A stretch of DNA of 58,023 bases from Paracoccaceae bacterium (GTDB lineage Bacteria > Pseudomonadota > Alphaproteobacteria > Rhodobacterales > Rhodobacteraceae), in the NCBI GenBank assembly GCA_017854585.1, contig JAFMHK010000023.1, forward strand, positions 1-58,023, written 5' to 3'. The notes beneath the pieces are model-generated. The model searched no databases. It was not told the DNA's origin and saw only the letters and a list, made by a program, of their open reading frames with translations. Numbering within the stretch: position 1 is the stretch's first letter; each line of letters starts with the position of its first letter. Shown here one piece after another: positions 26,165-35,677 of this stretch. The translations under genes were made by a program, and so were the position numbers.

Positions 26165-27472
26165 ATGCAATTCACCCGCGGCGATTTCCCCGCCGACTTC
26201 CAGTTCGGGGTCGCCACCTCGGCCTACCAGATCGAAGGGCATGGCTTTGGCGGCGCGGGGCTGACCCATTGGGACAGCTTCGCCGCCACCCCCGGCAATG
26301 TGGTCCGGGCCGAAAACGGCCTGCGGGCCTGTGATCATTACCACCGGCTGGACGAGGATCTGGACCTGATCAAGGGGCTGGGGGCGGATGTCTACCGCTT
26401 CAGCACCTCATGGGCGCGCGTCATGCCCGGCGGCACCGGCCCCGCGAACCCCGAAGGTCTGGATTTCTACGACCGGCTGGTTGACGGGCTGTTGGCGCGC
26501 GGGATCAAGCCGGCGGCCACGCTTTACCATTGGGAATTGCCGCAGCCGTTGGCGGATATGGGCGGCTGGCGCAATGCCGCAATGCCCGATTGGTTCGCCG
26601 ACTACACCGCCACGATCATGGGCCGCATCGGCGACCGCGTCTGGAGCGCGGCACCGATCAACGAACCTTGGTGCGTCGGCTGGCTCAGCCATTTCGAGGG
26701 CCACCATGCACCGGGCCTGCGCGACATTCGCGCGACCGCGCGCGCCATGCATCACGTGCTGGTTGCACATGGCCGCGCAACGCAGGTGATGCGCGATCTT
26801 GGCATGGGCAACCTTGGGGCGGTGTGCAATTTCGAATATACCCAGCCCGCAACCAACAGCGCCGCCGATCACGCAGCCGCCGCCCGCTATGATGCGATCT
26901 ACAACCGCTTCTTTCTGGGTGGCATCTTCAAGGGGGAATATCCGGAAGCTGTGCTTGAAGGGCTGGAGCCGCATCTGCCGGACGGATGGCAAGATGACAT
27001 GACCACCATTCAGGCGCCGCTCGACTGGATCGGCGTAAATTACTATACCCGCAAACTGATTGTCGCTGCCGATGGCCCGTGGCCGGGCTACGCCGCAGTG
27101 GACGGCCCCCTGCCCAAGACGCAGATGGGCTGGGAGGTCTATCCCGACGGCCTTCGCCATTTTCTGAACCTTGCCCATGACTATGCGGGGGGCTTGCCAG
27201 TCTATGTCACCGAAAACGGGATGGCCAATCCGGACGTGCCCGACATCGCCGACACCGCGCGCACCGATTTCCTGACCCAACATCTGGGCGCGGTGCAGCA
27301 GGCGGTGGCCGATGGCGTGCCCGTGGCGGGTTACTATGTGTGGTCGCTGATGGACAATTACGAATGGGCGCTTGGGTATGAGAAACGGTTCGGCCTGATC
27401 CATGTGGATTTCGACAGCTTGAAGCGCACCCCGAAAGCGTCCTATCACGCCCTTGCACGGTGGTGGCGCTAA
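26165..27472 (+). CDS. Beta-glucosidase, GH1 family
   Basis: A 435-residue cytoplasmic glycoside hydrolase family 1 enzyme, releasing glucose from beta-glucosides. It begins with the family pattern FQFGVATSAYQIEG (12-25). Acid/base Glu167 is in INEPW and nucleophile Glu350 in YVTENGM; the Trp-rich DNYEWALGY segment completes the active site. No signal peptide. It follows aglR by 10 bases and precedes glk, so beta- and alpha-glucoside use appear to share one regulator. Confidence 0.94.
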   Translation: MQFTRGDFPADFQFGVATSAYQIEGHGFGGAGLTHWDSFAATPGNVVRAENGLRACDHYHRLDEDLDLIKGLGADVYRFSTSWARVMPGGTGPANPEGLDFYDRLVDGLLARGIKPAATLYHWELPQPLADMGGWRNAAMPDWFADYTATIMGRIGDRVWSAAPINEPWCVGWLSHFEGHHAPGLRDIRATARAMHHVLVAHGRATQVMRDLGMGNLGAVCNFEYTQPATNSAADHAAAARYDAIYNRFFLGGIFKGEYPEAVLEGLEPHLPDGWQDDMTTIQAPLDWIGVNYYTRKLIVAADGPWPGYAAVDGPLPKTQMGWEVYPDGLRHFLNLAHDYAGGLPVYVTENGMANPDVPDIADTARTDFLTQHLGAVQQAVADGVPVAGYYVWSLMDNYEWALGYEKRFGLIHVDFDSLKRTPKASYHALARWWR

Positions 27473-27493
27473 CGTCGCCGGGAAAGGTTGCCC

Positions 27494-28438
27494 ATGTCTG
27501 ATAAATCCTCGCTCGTCGCCGATATCGGTGGCACCAATACCCGGGTGGCGCTGGCCCATGGCGCGGTTGTGGACGGCAACAGCGTGCGCCGCTATCGCAA
27601 CGCCGATCACGGCGGCATCGATTCCGTCTTGCACGCCTATCTGGCAGAGACCGGCGTGTCCGATGCGCAGATCAGCGGTGCCTGTGTCGCCGCCGCCGGT
27701 CCGGTGCGCGACGGCGTGGCCGAAATGACCAACCTCGATTGGCGGATCGACCGCGCCGTGCTTGGCCGGACGCTGAGCGCCGAAAAGCTGGCGGTGTTGA
27801 ACGATCTTCAGGCCCAAGGGCATGCCATCGGCAATGTCCCGCCCCAATTTCTGGATGAGTTGCTGCCACAGCCCACACCCGCGCGGCAGGCCGCCAAGCT
27901 GGTTGTCGGGCTTGGCACCGGGTTCAATGCGGCCCCGGTCTATGACACCGCCGCCGGACGTTTTGTCCCGCCATCCGAGGCCGGACACGTCAGCCTGCCG
28001 ATTTGCTGCGATGCGGCCAGATTGCTGGCGGCGGAACTGCTGCGCACCCATGATTTCGCCGCCGTCGAAGAGGCGCTGTCGGGGCGCGGGGTTGAACGCC
28101 TGCACCGTGTGCTCCATGGGGTGGACGTCGAGGTGGGCGCCATCATGGCCGCGCTGGCGCAAGGCGATGCGCAGGCCACGCTCACGGGCACGGCCTTCGT
28201 CCGCATTCTGGGCACCGTGGTCGGCGATCTGTGCCTGACGCACCTGCCCTTTGGCGGCGTCTATCTGGTCGGTGGCGTGGCCCGCGCCTTTGCCCCCTAT
28301 CTGTTGGACTTGGGATTTGCCGAAGCGATGCATGACAAGGGACGCTTCGGCCCGTTCGTGCAACAATTCAGTGTCACGGTCGTGTCGGACGATTATGCCG
28401 CCCTGACCGGCTGCGCGAGCCATCTGGCCCATCTTTGA
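27494..28438 (+). CDS. glk: Glucokinase
   Basis: Phosphorylates glucose from AglA and the GH1 enzyme, feeding zwf and the Entner-Doudoroff genes. The 314-residue protein belongs to the Glk (PF02685) family: phosphate-1 motif VADIGGTNTRVAL (8-20), LNDLQAQGHAI near residue 100, VGLGTGFN near 140 and GGVARAF near the C-terminus. The ATG at 27494 has GGAAAGG upstream. Last gene of the aglR-GH1-glk unit. Confidence 0.93.
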   Translation: MSDKSSLVADIGGTNTRVALAHGAVVDGNSVRRYRNADHGGIDSVLHAYLAETGVSDAQISGACVAAAGPVRDGVAEMTNLDWRIDRAVLGRTLSAEKLAVLNDLQAQGHAIGNVPPQFLDELLPQPTPARQAAKLVVGLGTGFNAAPVYDTAAGRFVPPSEAGHVSLPICCDAARLLAAELLRTHDFAAVEEALSGRGVERLHRVLHGVDVEVGAIMAALAQGDAQATLTGTAFVRILGTVVGDLCLTHLPFGGVYLVGGVARAFAPYLLDLGFAEAMHDKGRFGPFVQQFSVTVVSDDYAALTGCASHLAHL

Positions 28439-28449
28439 TGGCCATTGTC

Positions 28450-28502
28450 GGAGCGAGGGGCCAGCCCCTCGCGCTCCCCGCCATATTTGAAAAGCAAAGA
28501 TG
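28450..28502 (+). repeat. Copy 2 of the intergenic element, with hairpin, 3' of glk
   Basis: Starting 11 bases after the glk stop, GGAGC-GAGGGGC pairs with GCCCCTC-gc-GCTCC (28450-28477), followed after a short spacer by ATATTTGAAAAGCAAAG (28483-28499). The element points the same way as glk. The converging gene putR ends at 28506. It probably marks a transcription end, but lacks a classic U-run. Confidence 0.7.
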
Positions 28503-28505
28503 CGA

Positions 28506-28976
28506 TCAAAAGGCGCTGTCTTTGACCCCCTGCATCGACACATGGGTCGAAGTCGAGGCCACATGCGGCAGGTTTGACACCACATCGGCCAAGATCTGAC
28601 GGTAGGCGCGCATGTTCTGGCAGCGGATTTTCAGCAGGTAATCGAACTGTCCCGCAATCAGATGGGCCTGTTCGATTTCGGGTGCCCTCTGCACGGCGGT
28701 GTTGAAGGTCTTCAATGCAGGTTCGCGGGTGTCGGTCAGGCGCACCTCGACAAAGGCCACCAATTCACGGTCCAGCCGTTCCGGGTTCAGCACCGCGCGA
28801 TATCCCATGATGTAGCCCTGCGCCTCCAAGCGGCGCAGGCGCACTTGGGTTGGGCTTTTCGACAATCCCACGCGCGTCGCGAGATCGGTTATCGGCAGGC
28901 GGCCGTTTCTGGACAGCTCCGCGAGAATCTTGCGGTCGAACCGGTCAAGTGGATTGTCGTTTGGCAAATCGGACAT
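28506..28976 (-). CDS. putR: Lrp/AsnC-family regulator, likely proline-responsive
   Basis: A 156-residue Lrp-type protein: N-terminal helix-turn-helix (about 13-60, ITDLATRVGLSKSPTQVRLRR) and C-terminal RAM ligand domain (VAFVEVRLTD to the end). It is divergent from putA across a 116-base gap. PutR of Rhodobacter and relatives activates putA in response to proline; orthology is inferred from position and family. The stop lies next to an intergenic element shared with glk's 3' end. Confidence 0.88.
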   Translation of the reverse strand: MSDLPNDNPLDRFDRKILAELSRNGRLPITDLATRVGLSKSPTQVRLRRLEAQGYIMGYRAVLNPERLDRELVAFVEVRLTDTREPALKTFNTAVQRAPEIEQAHLIAGQFDYLLKIRCQNMRAYRQILADVVSNLPHVASTSTHVSMQGVKDSAF

Positions 28977-29092
28977 TTTATTTCCTGCTCGGATTGACCT
29001 TTTCGGGCGATAATCTGGAAAACAACGCCAGTCAAGGAAACATGGCTTTTGGAAACCGAGTACGCATCTGGAACATCTGGTAGGAGTTTGCC

Positions 29093-32000
29093 ATGACCGA
29101 CCTTCAATTTCTGCGCGCACACATTCGGGCCGACAATCTTGCCGATGAACAGGCGGTTCTTGACCGGCTGATCGCGGCGCATGGGCCCAATGCCGCAACC
29201 CGCGCCGCCGCACATACCCGTGCCACACGCATGGTTGAGGCGATGCGCGCCGATACCAAACCCGGCTTGATGGAAGTTTTTCTTGCCGAATACGGCCTGT
29301 CGACCAAGGAAGGCATAGCGCTGATGTGTCTGGCCGAGGCGCTTTTGCGGGTTCCCGATGCCGATACCATGGATGAACTGATCGAGGACAAGATCGCGCC
29401 ATCGCAATGGGGGGCGCACCTTGGGCGGTCGTCATCGTCGCTGGTCAATGCCTCGACTTGGGCGCTGATGCTGACCGGCAAGGTGCTGCAGGACGGGCAA
29501 GGCATGGCCGGCGTGCTGCGCGGTGCCGTCAAGCGGGTGGGAGAGCCCGTAATCCGCGCCGCCGTGGGTCAGGCCATGCGCGAGATGGGCCGCCAGTTCG
29601 TGCTGGGCGAGACGATGTCGGGCGCGATGGCGCGCGCCGCCAAGATGGAGGCCCGCGGGTACAGCTATTCCTACGACATGCTGGGCGAGGCCGCGATGAC
29701 CGCCCGTGACGCCGAGGCCTATTTCAATGCCTACGCCAAGGCCATTGCAGCGCTCAAGCCCGCGTGCAGCCATGATGACATCCGCAGGAACCCCGGCATT
29801 TCCATCAAGCTGTCCGCGCTTCACCCCCGTTATGGCGAGGCACAGCGCGACCGCGTGATGGCCGAATTGGTGCCGCGCGTGGCGCAATTGGCGCGCGCCG
29901 CGCGCGACAACCGCATGGGCCTGAATATCGACGCCGAGGAGGCCGATCGGCTGGACCTGTCGCTGGACGTGATCGCCGCCGTTCTGGCGGACGAGGCACT
30001 GGCCGGGTGGAACGGCTTTGGCGTGGTGGTGCAGGCCTATGGTCTGCGCGCGGGCGCGGTGCTGGATTGGCTGCACAAGCTGGCCGAGACCCATGATCGC
30101 CGCATCATGGTGCGTCTGGTCAAGGGCGCCTATTGGGATACCGAGATCAAGCGCGCGCAGGTGGCAGGCCTGTCGGGGTTTCCGGTCTTTACCCGCAAAC
30201 CCGCCACCGATGCGGCCTATCTGTGCTGCGCGCAAAAACTGCTTGGCATGACCGATCGGATTTATCCGCAATTCGCCACGCACAATGCCGCGACGGTCGC
30301 CACCATCCTTGAGTTGGCCGATGATCCCACCGCCTTCGAGTTCCAGCGTCTGCACGGCATGGGAGAGGCCCTGCACGAGATGGTGCGCAAGGGTAATGCC
30401 ACCCGCTGCCGGATCTATGCCCCGGTCGGCGCCCATCGTGACCTGCTGGCCTATCTGGTGCGGCGGTTGCTGGAAAACGGGGCGAATTCATCCTTCGTGC
30501 ATCAGATATTGGATGCGGGCACGGCGGCCACCGTTGTGGCGGCCGATCCATTCGCGTCGCTGCAGGCAGAGGCCAAAGGTGTCGTGCGCCCCGCCGATCT
30601 GTTCGCGCCGCGACGCAACTCGCATGGCTGGGACTTGGCCGATCCGACCGATCTGGCTGTGATCGCGGCGGCGCGCGCGCCATTTGTGACGCACCGCTGG
30701 ACCGCCGCGCCGATGCTGGCGCGCGAAGATGTGGCGCCCGCCGCAGGCCACGCGGTCGTGAACCCCGCCGATGCGACGGATACCGTCGGCGATGTAACCG
30801 AGGCCGGGGCGACCGAGGTTGCGGCGGCACTGGATGCAGCCCGCCCATGGGATGCGCCCGTGGCCGACCGGGCCGCCGTGCTCCGCAAGGCCGCTGAGCT
30901 TTATGAGGCGCATTTCGGAGAGATCTTTGCGCTCTTGGCCCGCGAAGCCGGAAAAACCTTGCCCGATGCCGTCGGCGAGCTGCGCGAGGCCGTTGATTTC
31001 CTGACCTATTATGCCGACCAATCGGCGCTGCTGACGGAACCGGCACGCGGGATTTATACCTGCATCAGCCCATGGAACTTCCCGCTGGCGATCTTCACGG
31101 GCCAGATCGCGGCGGCTCTGGCGGCGGGCAACGGCGTCTTGGCCAAACCCGCCGAAACCACCAGTCTGATCGCTGCGCGTGCAGTGGCGCTGCTGCATGA
31201 GGCAGGCGTGCCGCGCAGTGCCCTGCAACTGCTGCCCGGCCAAGGCCGTGTGGTGGGAACCGCATTGGTCAGCGACCCGCGGGTCGGGGGCGTCTGTTTC
31301 ACCGGGTCGACGGCAACCGCACAGGCGATCAACCGGGCGATGGCCGCCAATCTGGCGCCCGATGCGCCGCTGATCGCGGAAACCGGGGGCCTGAACGCGA
31401 TGATCGTGGACAGCACCGCCTTGCCCGAGCAAGCCGTCCGCGACGTGGTCGCCTCAAGCTTTCAATCGGCGGGCCAGCGGTGTTCGGCCCTGCGCATGCT
31501 TTATGTGCAGGAAGATATCTTCAAAGGCTTCATGGAGATGCTGACCGGGGCCATGGCCGAATTGCACATGGGCGCGCCGTGGGAATTGCACACCGACGTC
31601 GGCCCGGTGATCGATGCCCGCGCACAGGCCGATATTCAGGGTCATATCGACACGGCGAAGGTGGAAGGGCGGTTGATCGCGCAACGCGACGCACCCCTCG
31701 ACGGCACCTTCATCGGCCCGGCCATCATCCGCCTGCCCGGCGGGATCTCCGCGCTGGAGCGCGAGGTCTTCGGCCCGGTGCTGCATGTCACCACGTTCAA
31801 GGCCAGCAAGCTTGATCAGGTGGTGGCCGATGTGAACGCGCGCGGCTATGGCCTGACCTTCGGCATCCATTCCCGTATCGATGACCGGATACAGACGGTC
31901 TGTGCGGCGCTTCGGATGGGCAACATCTATGTGAACCGCAACCAGATCGGCGCGGTCGTCAGCAGCCAACCCTTCGGAGGAGAGGGGCTTTCGGGCACCG

Positions 32001-32545
32001 GGCCAAAGGCGGGCGGGCCGGAATACCTGCCGCGGTTCGCCCAAAGCGCCACCCGCGCCGATCCGCCCGCGTCCGGCAAGGCGGCAACAGCCGCGCAGGT
32101 CAATGCGCGGCTGGCGGCCCTGCCCCGGCCCATCGACCGGACGCTCGGCGTGCGCAACATGCCGGGGCCAACCGGCGAATCGAACCGCCTCTCGACCCAC
32201 CCCCGCGGTCGTGTGCTGTGTCTGGGTCCAAGTCTTGCGGCGGCGCAAGAACAGGCGCGGCTGGCGCACGCGGCGGGCTGTTCCGCGCTGTGCGTCGCGC
32301 CCGGCGCAGAGGTTGACGGCGTGCTTGCCCCCGAAGCGCTGGCCGATATCACGGGCGTTGATGCCGTGATCTTGTGGGCCGCCGATGCCCGCGCGCACCG
32401 TCAGGCCCTCGCGGCGCGTGACGGCATGTTGATCGCGCTCATCACCGAGGCCGACCCGACCTCGCGCCTGATCATCGAGCGTCATCTGTGCATCGACACC
32501 ACCGCCGCAGGCGGCAATGCCCAATTGCTGGCCGCCGCCGGATAA
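29093..32545 (+). CDS. putA: Bifunctional proline dehydrogenase / P5C dehydrogenase
   Basis: Oxidises proline to glutamate in two channelled steps at the inner membrane. The 1150-residue protein has an N-terminal helical arm, the FAD-containing proline dehydrogenase barrel (about 160-460, with RLVKGAYWD near 340), and the NAD-dependent aldehyde dehydrogenase domain (about 530-990) with Glu near 763 (ETGGLN) and catalytic Cys near 795 (GQRCSA). A C-terminal domain of about 130 residues follows, typical of the longer trifunctional-sized type B proteins. No ribbon-helix-helix domain is present, so it is not its own repressor. GTAGGAG precedes the start; putR is divergent. Confidence 0.96.
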   Translation: MTDLQFLRAHIRADNLADEQAVLDRLIAAHGPNAATRAAAHTRATRMVEAMRADTKPGLMEVFLAEYGLSTKEGIALMCLAEALLRVPDADTMDELIEDKIAPSQWGAHLGRSSSSLVNASTWALMLTGKVLQDGQGMAGVLRGAVKRVGEPVIRAAVGQAMREMGRQFVLGETMSGAMARAAKMEARGYSYSYDMLGEAAMTARDAEAYFNAYAKAIAALKPACSHDDIRRNPGISIKLSALHPRYGEAQRDRVMAELVPRVAQLARAARDNRMGLNIDAEEADRLDLSLDVIAAVLADEALAGWNGFGVVVQAYGLRAGAVLDWLHKLAETHDRRIMVRLVKGAYWDTEIKRAQVAGLSGFPVFTRKPATDAAYLCCAQKLLGMTDRIYPQFATHNAATVATILELADDPTAFEFQRLHGMGEALHEMVRKGNATRCRIYAPVGAHRDLLAYLVRRLLENGANSSFVHQILDAGTAATVVAADPFASLQAEAKGVVRPADLFAPRRNSHGWDLADPTDLAVIAAARAPFVTHRWTAAPMLAREDVAPAAGHAVVNPADATDTVGDVTEAGATEVAAALDAARPWDAPVADRAAVLRKAAELYEAHFGEIFALLAREAGKTLPDAVGELREAVDFLTYYADQSALLTEPARGIYTCISPWNFPLAIFTGQIAAALAAGNGVLAKPAETTSLIAARAVALLHEAGVPRSALQLLPGQGRVVGTALVSDPRVGGVCFTGSTATAQAINRAMAANLAPDAPLIAETGGLNAMIVDSTALPEQAVRDVVASSFQSAGQRCSALRMLYVQEDIFKGFMEMLTGAMAELHMGAPWELHTDVGPVIDARAQADIQGHIDTAKVEGRLIAQRDAPLDGTFIGPAIIRLPGGISALEREVFGPVLHVTTFKASKLDQVVADVNARGYGLTFGIHSRIDDRIQTVCAALRMGNIYVNRNQIGAVVSSQPFGGEGLSGTGPKAGGPEYLPRFAQSATRADPPASGKAATAAQVNARLAALPRPIDRTLGVRNMPGPTGESNRLSTHPRGRVLCLGPSLAAAQEQARLAHAAGCSALCVAPGAEVDGVLAPEALADITGVDAVILWAADARAHRQALAARDGMLIALITEADPTSRLIIERHLCIDTTAAGGNAQLLAAAG

Positions 32546-32584
32546 GGCTTGCGCAACACCGGGGCGCAGGCAACCCTGCGCCCC

Positions 32585-33487
32585 ATGACATTCCTGCAAG
32601 ACCAATTGCACGCGCTGCTCGGCCATCAGGTTGGCAAGGTGCACCTGCGCCTGTCGCAAACCGTCGCCCGGACCGCTCTGGGTTCTTGGCTGCTTGAGGA
32701 TCTTCGCTTTGACACCGGCGCCGAGGTGATCGCCGCCCAACTTCTGCGCCCGGCGGGCGGCGCGGCGACCCGCCCCTGCCCGGTCGTGTTGTACTGCCAC
32801 GCGCACGGAAACCGCTATGACACCGGATGTGTGGAACTGTCCCAAGGCCGTCCGGCGCTGCAGGGCCCGTATCTCCCCGATCTGATGCAGCTTGGCGTGG
32901 GCGCGCTGTGCCTCGAAATGCCGTGTTTCGGCGCGCGTCAGCAGCCGCCCGAAGGTCCGCGCGCCAAGGCGGGGCTATGGGCGGGAAAGCCACTGTTCGG
33001 GCAGATGCTGGCGGAACTATCGGCGGGTCTGAATTGGCTGGAAACCCAGGACTGGGTGAATGCCGGCCGCATCGGCGCCATGGGTATCTCGATGGGGGGC
33101 ACGCACGCTTGGTGGCTTGGCGCGCTTGACCCGCGCCTGCACGCGGTGGCGTCGCTGTGCTGCTTCGCCGATCTTGAAACGCTGGCCCAAACCGGGGCCC
33201 ATGACGGCCACGGCATCTACATGACCGTCCCCGGCCTTTTCCCGGTCGCGCGGTCGGGGCAGATTGCCGGCCTGACGGCCCCCCGCGCGCACCTCGTCTG
33301 CGCTGGATTGGATGACTGGAGCACACCGGACCCAGCCCTAAGAAAGGGTCTGGAGGATCTGCGCACGGCATATACCCGCGCGCCCGACATGCTTGAAACC
33401 CATATAGTGCCCGGTCTTGGCCATGCCGAAAGCGTCGGCATGCGCGCCGCCGTTCTTGATTTCCTCCGCCGTCGGCTGTGCGATTGA
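32585..33487 (+). CDS. Alpha/beta hydrolase (dienelactone hydrolase-like)
   Basis: A 300-residue protein with an alpha/beta hydrolase core. CPVVLYCHAHGNRYD gives the oxyanion strand-loop, GISMGG near residue 170 the nucleophile elbow, an Asp in the LVCAGLDDWSTP strand is a likely triad member, and PGLGHAES near residue 280 supplies the histidine. It resembles dienelactone hydrolase/acetyl-xylan-esterase-like proteins. It starts 39 bases after putA and is followed by two sugar-type dehydrogenases, so it may remove an acyl or lactone group from a carbohydrate. The start at 32585 is preferred; an upstream in-frame codon exists. Confidence 0.8.
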   Translation: MTFLQDQLHALLGHQVGKVHLRLSQTVARTALGSWLLEDLRFDTGAEVIAAQLLRPAGGAATRPCPVVLYCHAHGNRYDTGCVELSQGRPALQGPYLPDLMQLGVGALCLEMPCFGARQQPPEGPRAKAGLWAGKPLFGQMLAELSAGLNWLETQDWVNAGRIGAMGISMGGTHAWWLGALDPRLHAVASLCCFADLETLAQTGAHDGHGIYMTVPGLFPVARSGQIAGLTAPRAHLVCAGLDDWSTPDPALRKGLEDLRTAYTRAPDMLETHIVPGLGHAESVGMRAAVLDFLRRRLCD

Positions 33488-33532
33488 CACCCCCGAACGC
33501 GCATGCAGAACTGCCCTCAGGGAGAGACATCC

Positions 33533-34576
33533 ATGCACACACCCACAACCTGCGCCCTGATCGGGACCGGCATGGTCGCGGCAACCCATCTGGCCGCGAT
33601 CCGCGATGCGCAACCGCCCGTCCGGCTTGCCGGAGTTCTGGCCCGCAGCGATCGCTCCGCCCGGGCCTTTGCCGCCAGCGCCAGCGCGCAACTGGGCTAT
33701 GAGGTCGGCGTTTACGACAGCATTGCGGCCGTCGCCGCCAGCGATGTGGATTTCGCCATCATCGTGACGCCACCGGATGCAAGGATGGCGCTGGTGGCGC
33801 CGCTGGCCAAGGCAGGCAAGGCCATCTTGCTGGAAAAACCCCTGGGCCGCGACAGCACCGAGGCCGCCGCCCTCGTGCAGGGCTGCGCCGATGCGGGCGT
33901 TCCGCTTGGCGTCGTGTTCCAACACAGGATGCGCGCGGCCTCCCTTGCCGCCGCCCGGCTTGTCGCGTCGGGAACGCTTGGCACGCTTGGGCTGGTTGAA
34001 ATCACCGTCCCGTGGTGGCGACCGCAATCCTATTACGATGAACCGGGGCGCGGCACCTATGCCCGCGACGGTGGCGGCGTATTGATCAGTCAGGCGATCC
34101 ATACACTCGATCTGGCCCTGTCGCTGACCGGGCCGGTCACCCATGTCCACGCAATGTGCGCCACCACCCGCTTCCACCAGATGGAGGCCGAAGATTTCGT
34201 CAGCGCCGGCCTGCGGTTCGCCAATGGCGCAGTCGGCTCCCTTGTCGCCTCCACCGCCAGCTTTCCCGGCGGCGCAGAAACCATCACGCTGCATCATGAC
34301 CACGCCACCTTGCGCCTTGGTGAAGGCATCGCCCATGTCCACTGGCGCGATGGCCGCACGCAAACCCACGGAACCACCGCCAGCACCGGCGGCGGCGCGG
34401 ACCCGATGGCATTCACCCACGCGTGGCACCAATCAGTGCTGGAGGATTTCGTCTCAGCCCTGCACGAAAACCGCCCCCCCGCGATCACCGGGGCCGATGC
34501 GCTGGCTGCCCATCGCCTGATCGACGCATTGGTCCAATCCGGCCGCGACTCCCGCGCCGTCGCGGTGCCCACATGA
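33533..34576 (+). CDS. Gfo/Idh/MocA family oxidoreductase (1)
   Basis: A 347-residue NAD(P)-dependent dehydrogenase of the glucose-fructose oxidoreductase/inositol dehydrogenase family. Nucleotide loop GTGMVA (11-16), catalytic-lysine motif LLEKPLG near residue 100, and the C-terminal beta-sheet domain with GGVLISQAIHTLDLA, whose HxxD-like segment completes the active site. GGGAGAG precedes the ATG. Its stop overlaps the start of the next dehydrogenase (ATGA). Substrate unknown; cyclitol, sugar or amino sugar. Confidence 0.85.
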   Translation: MHTPTTCALIGTGMVAATHLAAIRDAQPPVRLAGVLARSDRSARAFAASASAQLGYEVGVYDSIAAVAASDVDFAIIVTPPDARMALVAPLAKAGKAILLEKPLGRDSTEAAALVQGCADAGVPLGVVFQHRMRAASLAAARLVASGTLGTLGLVEITVPWWRPQSYYDEPGRGTYARDGGGVLISQAIHTLDLALSLTGPVTHVHAMCATTRFHQMEAEDFVSAGLRFANGAVGSLVASTASFPGGAETITLHHDHATLRLGEGIAHVHWRDGRTQTHGTTASTGGGADPMAFTHAWHQSVLEDFVSALHENRPPAITGADALAAHRLIDALVQSGRDSRAVAVPT

Positions 34577-35652
34577 TCCGCGTGGCAATCATCGGCGCAG
34601 GCATCGGGGCCGAACATCTTGCGGCCTACCGCGCCCTTCCGGGCCACTACCGCGTCACCCATCTGGTCGATCTCGATACAGTGCGGGCGGCCGCCGTCCT
34701 CGCGGGTGACACCACCATCACCGTCACCGACGATCTGGCCGCGGCGCTCACCGACCCCGCCATCGACCTGATCGACGTGTGCCTGCCGCCGCACCTGCAT
34801 CTGGAAGTCTCCGTCGCCGCATTGCAGGCCGGCAAGCATGTGGTGTGCGAAAAACCCATGGTCCGCTCGCTGGCCGAAGCGGATCAGTTGGCGGACGCCA
34901 TCGCCGCCGCACCGGGCGCCTTCGCCCCCGTTTTCCAATACCGCTATGGCCCGGCCACCGACGCGCTGGACGCGCTGATTGCGGCGGGGCTGACCGGCAA
35001 GCCCGAAGTCGCCAGCCTCGAGACGCATTGGGACCGCGACGCGGCCTATTACGCCAACGGCTGGCGCGGAACATGGGCGCGAGAATCAGGCGGGGCCGTC
35101 TTGGGTCATGCGATCCACAACCATGACCTTGTGTGCCGATACTTCGGCCCGGTCGCTTCCGTGCAGGCCGATCTCGCAACGCGGATAAATCTCATTGAAA
35201 CAGAAGACTGCGCCGCAATCCTCATGCGGTTTGAAAATGGTGCGTTGGCCACGTCTTCGGTGACGCTGGGTGCGGCCGGGAATACCTCACGCATCCGGTT
35301 CGTGTTCGAAAAACTCACCGCAACCAGTGGAACCGCGCCTTACGCCCCCGCATCAATTCCCTGGACGATCCTGGCCCGCGACCCCGGCGATCAACCAAGA
35401 ATTGACGCTATTTTGAATGAACTTCCGACCGCAAAGACTGGATTTGAAGGGTTTTTCTTCGCATTGGCAGTGGCAATCACAGATGGGCCGGGCCGTGAAG
35501 TCACCTTCGCCGACGGGCGCGCCTCTATCGAACTGGTCACCGCAATCTATGACGCGGCACGATCGGGTCGCCGCGTGGCCTTGCCCCTTGGGCCAAGCGC
35601 GCCTCTCTACACCGGCTGGCTTCCCGAACCGATGCGCCCGCCAAACACCTGA
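34573..35652 (+). CDS. Gfo/Idh/MocA family oxidoreductase (2)
   Basis: A 359-residue dehydrogenase with nucleotide loop GAGIGA (8-13), VVCEKPM with the catalytic lysine near residue 95, and GGAVLGHAIHNHDL in the substrate domain. It is coupled to the previous gene by an ATGA overlap, so the two may act in sequence (for example oxidation and re-reduction around a transient keto-sugar). Composition breaks within the gene: one 60-base row counts 70% GC (35041-35100), a later one only 40% (35401-35460), without loss of frame. Confidence 0.85.
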   Translation: MIRVAIIGAGIGAEHLAAYRALPGHYRVTHLVDLDTVRAAAVLAGDTTITVTDDLAAALTDPAIDLIDVCLPPHLHLEVSVAALQAGKHVVCEKPMVRSLAEADQLADAIAAAPGAFAPVFQYRYGPATDALDALIAAGLTGKPEVASLETHWDRDAAYYANGWRGTWARESGGAVLGHAIHNHDLVCRYFGPVASVQADLATRINLIETEDCAAILMRFENGALATSSVTLGAAGNTSRIRFVFEKLTATSGTAPYAPASIPWTILARDPGDQPRIDAILNELPTAKTGFEGFFFALAVAITDGPGREVTFADGRASIELVTAIYDAARSGRRVALPLGPSAPLYTGWLPEPMRPPNT

Positions 35653-35677
35653 CAGGCTCTGCAATCGCGTCCATCCG

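Noticed and set aside
26408..28585. Open frame of about 725 codons on the reverse strand opposite GH1 and glk
   Set aside because: Same reason: antisense to two convincingly conserved genes, no recognisable domain, and no ribosome-binding site of note.
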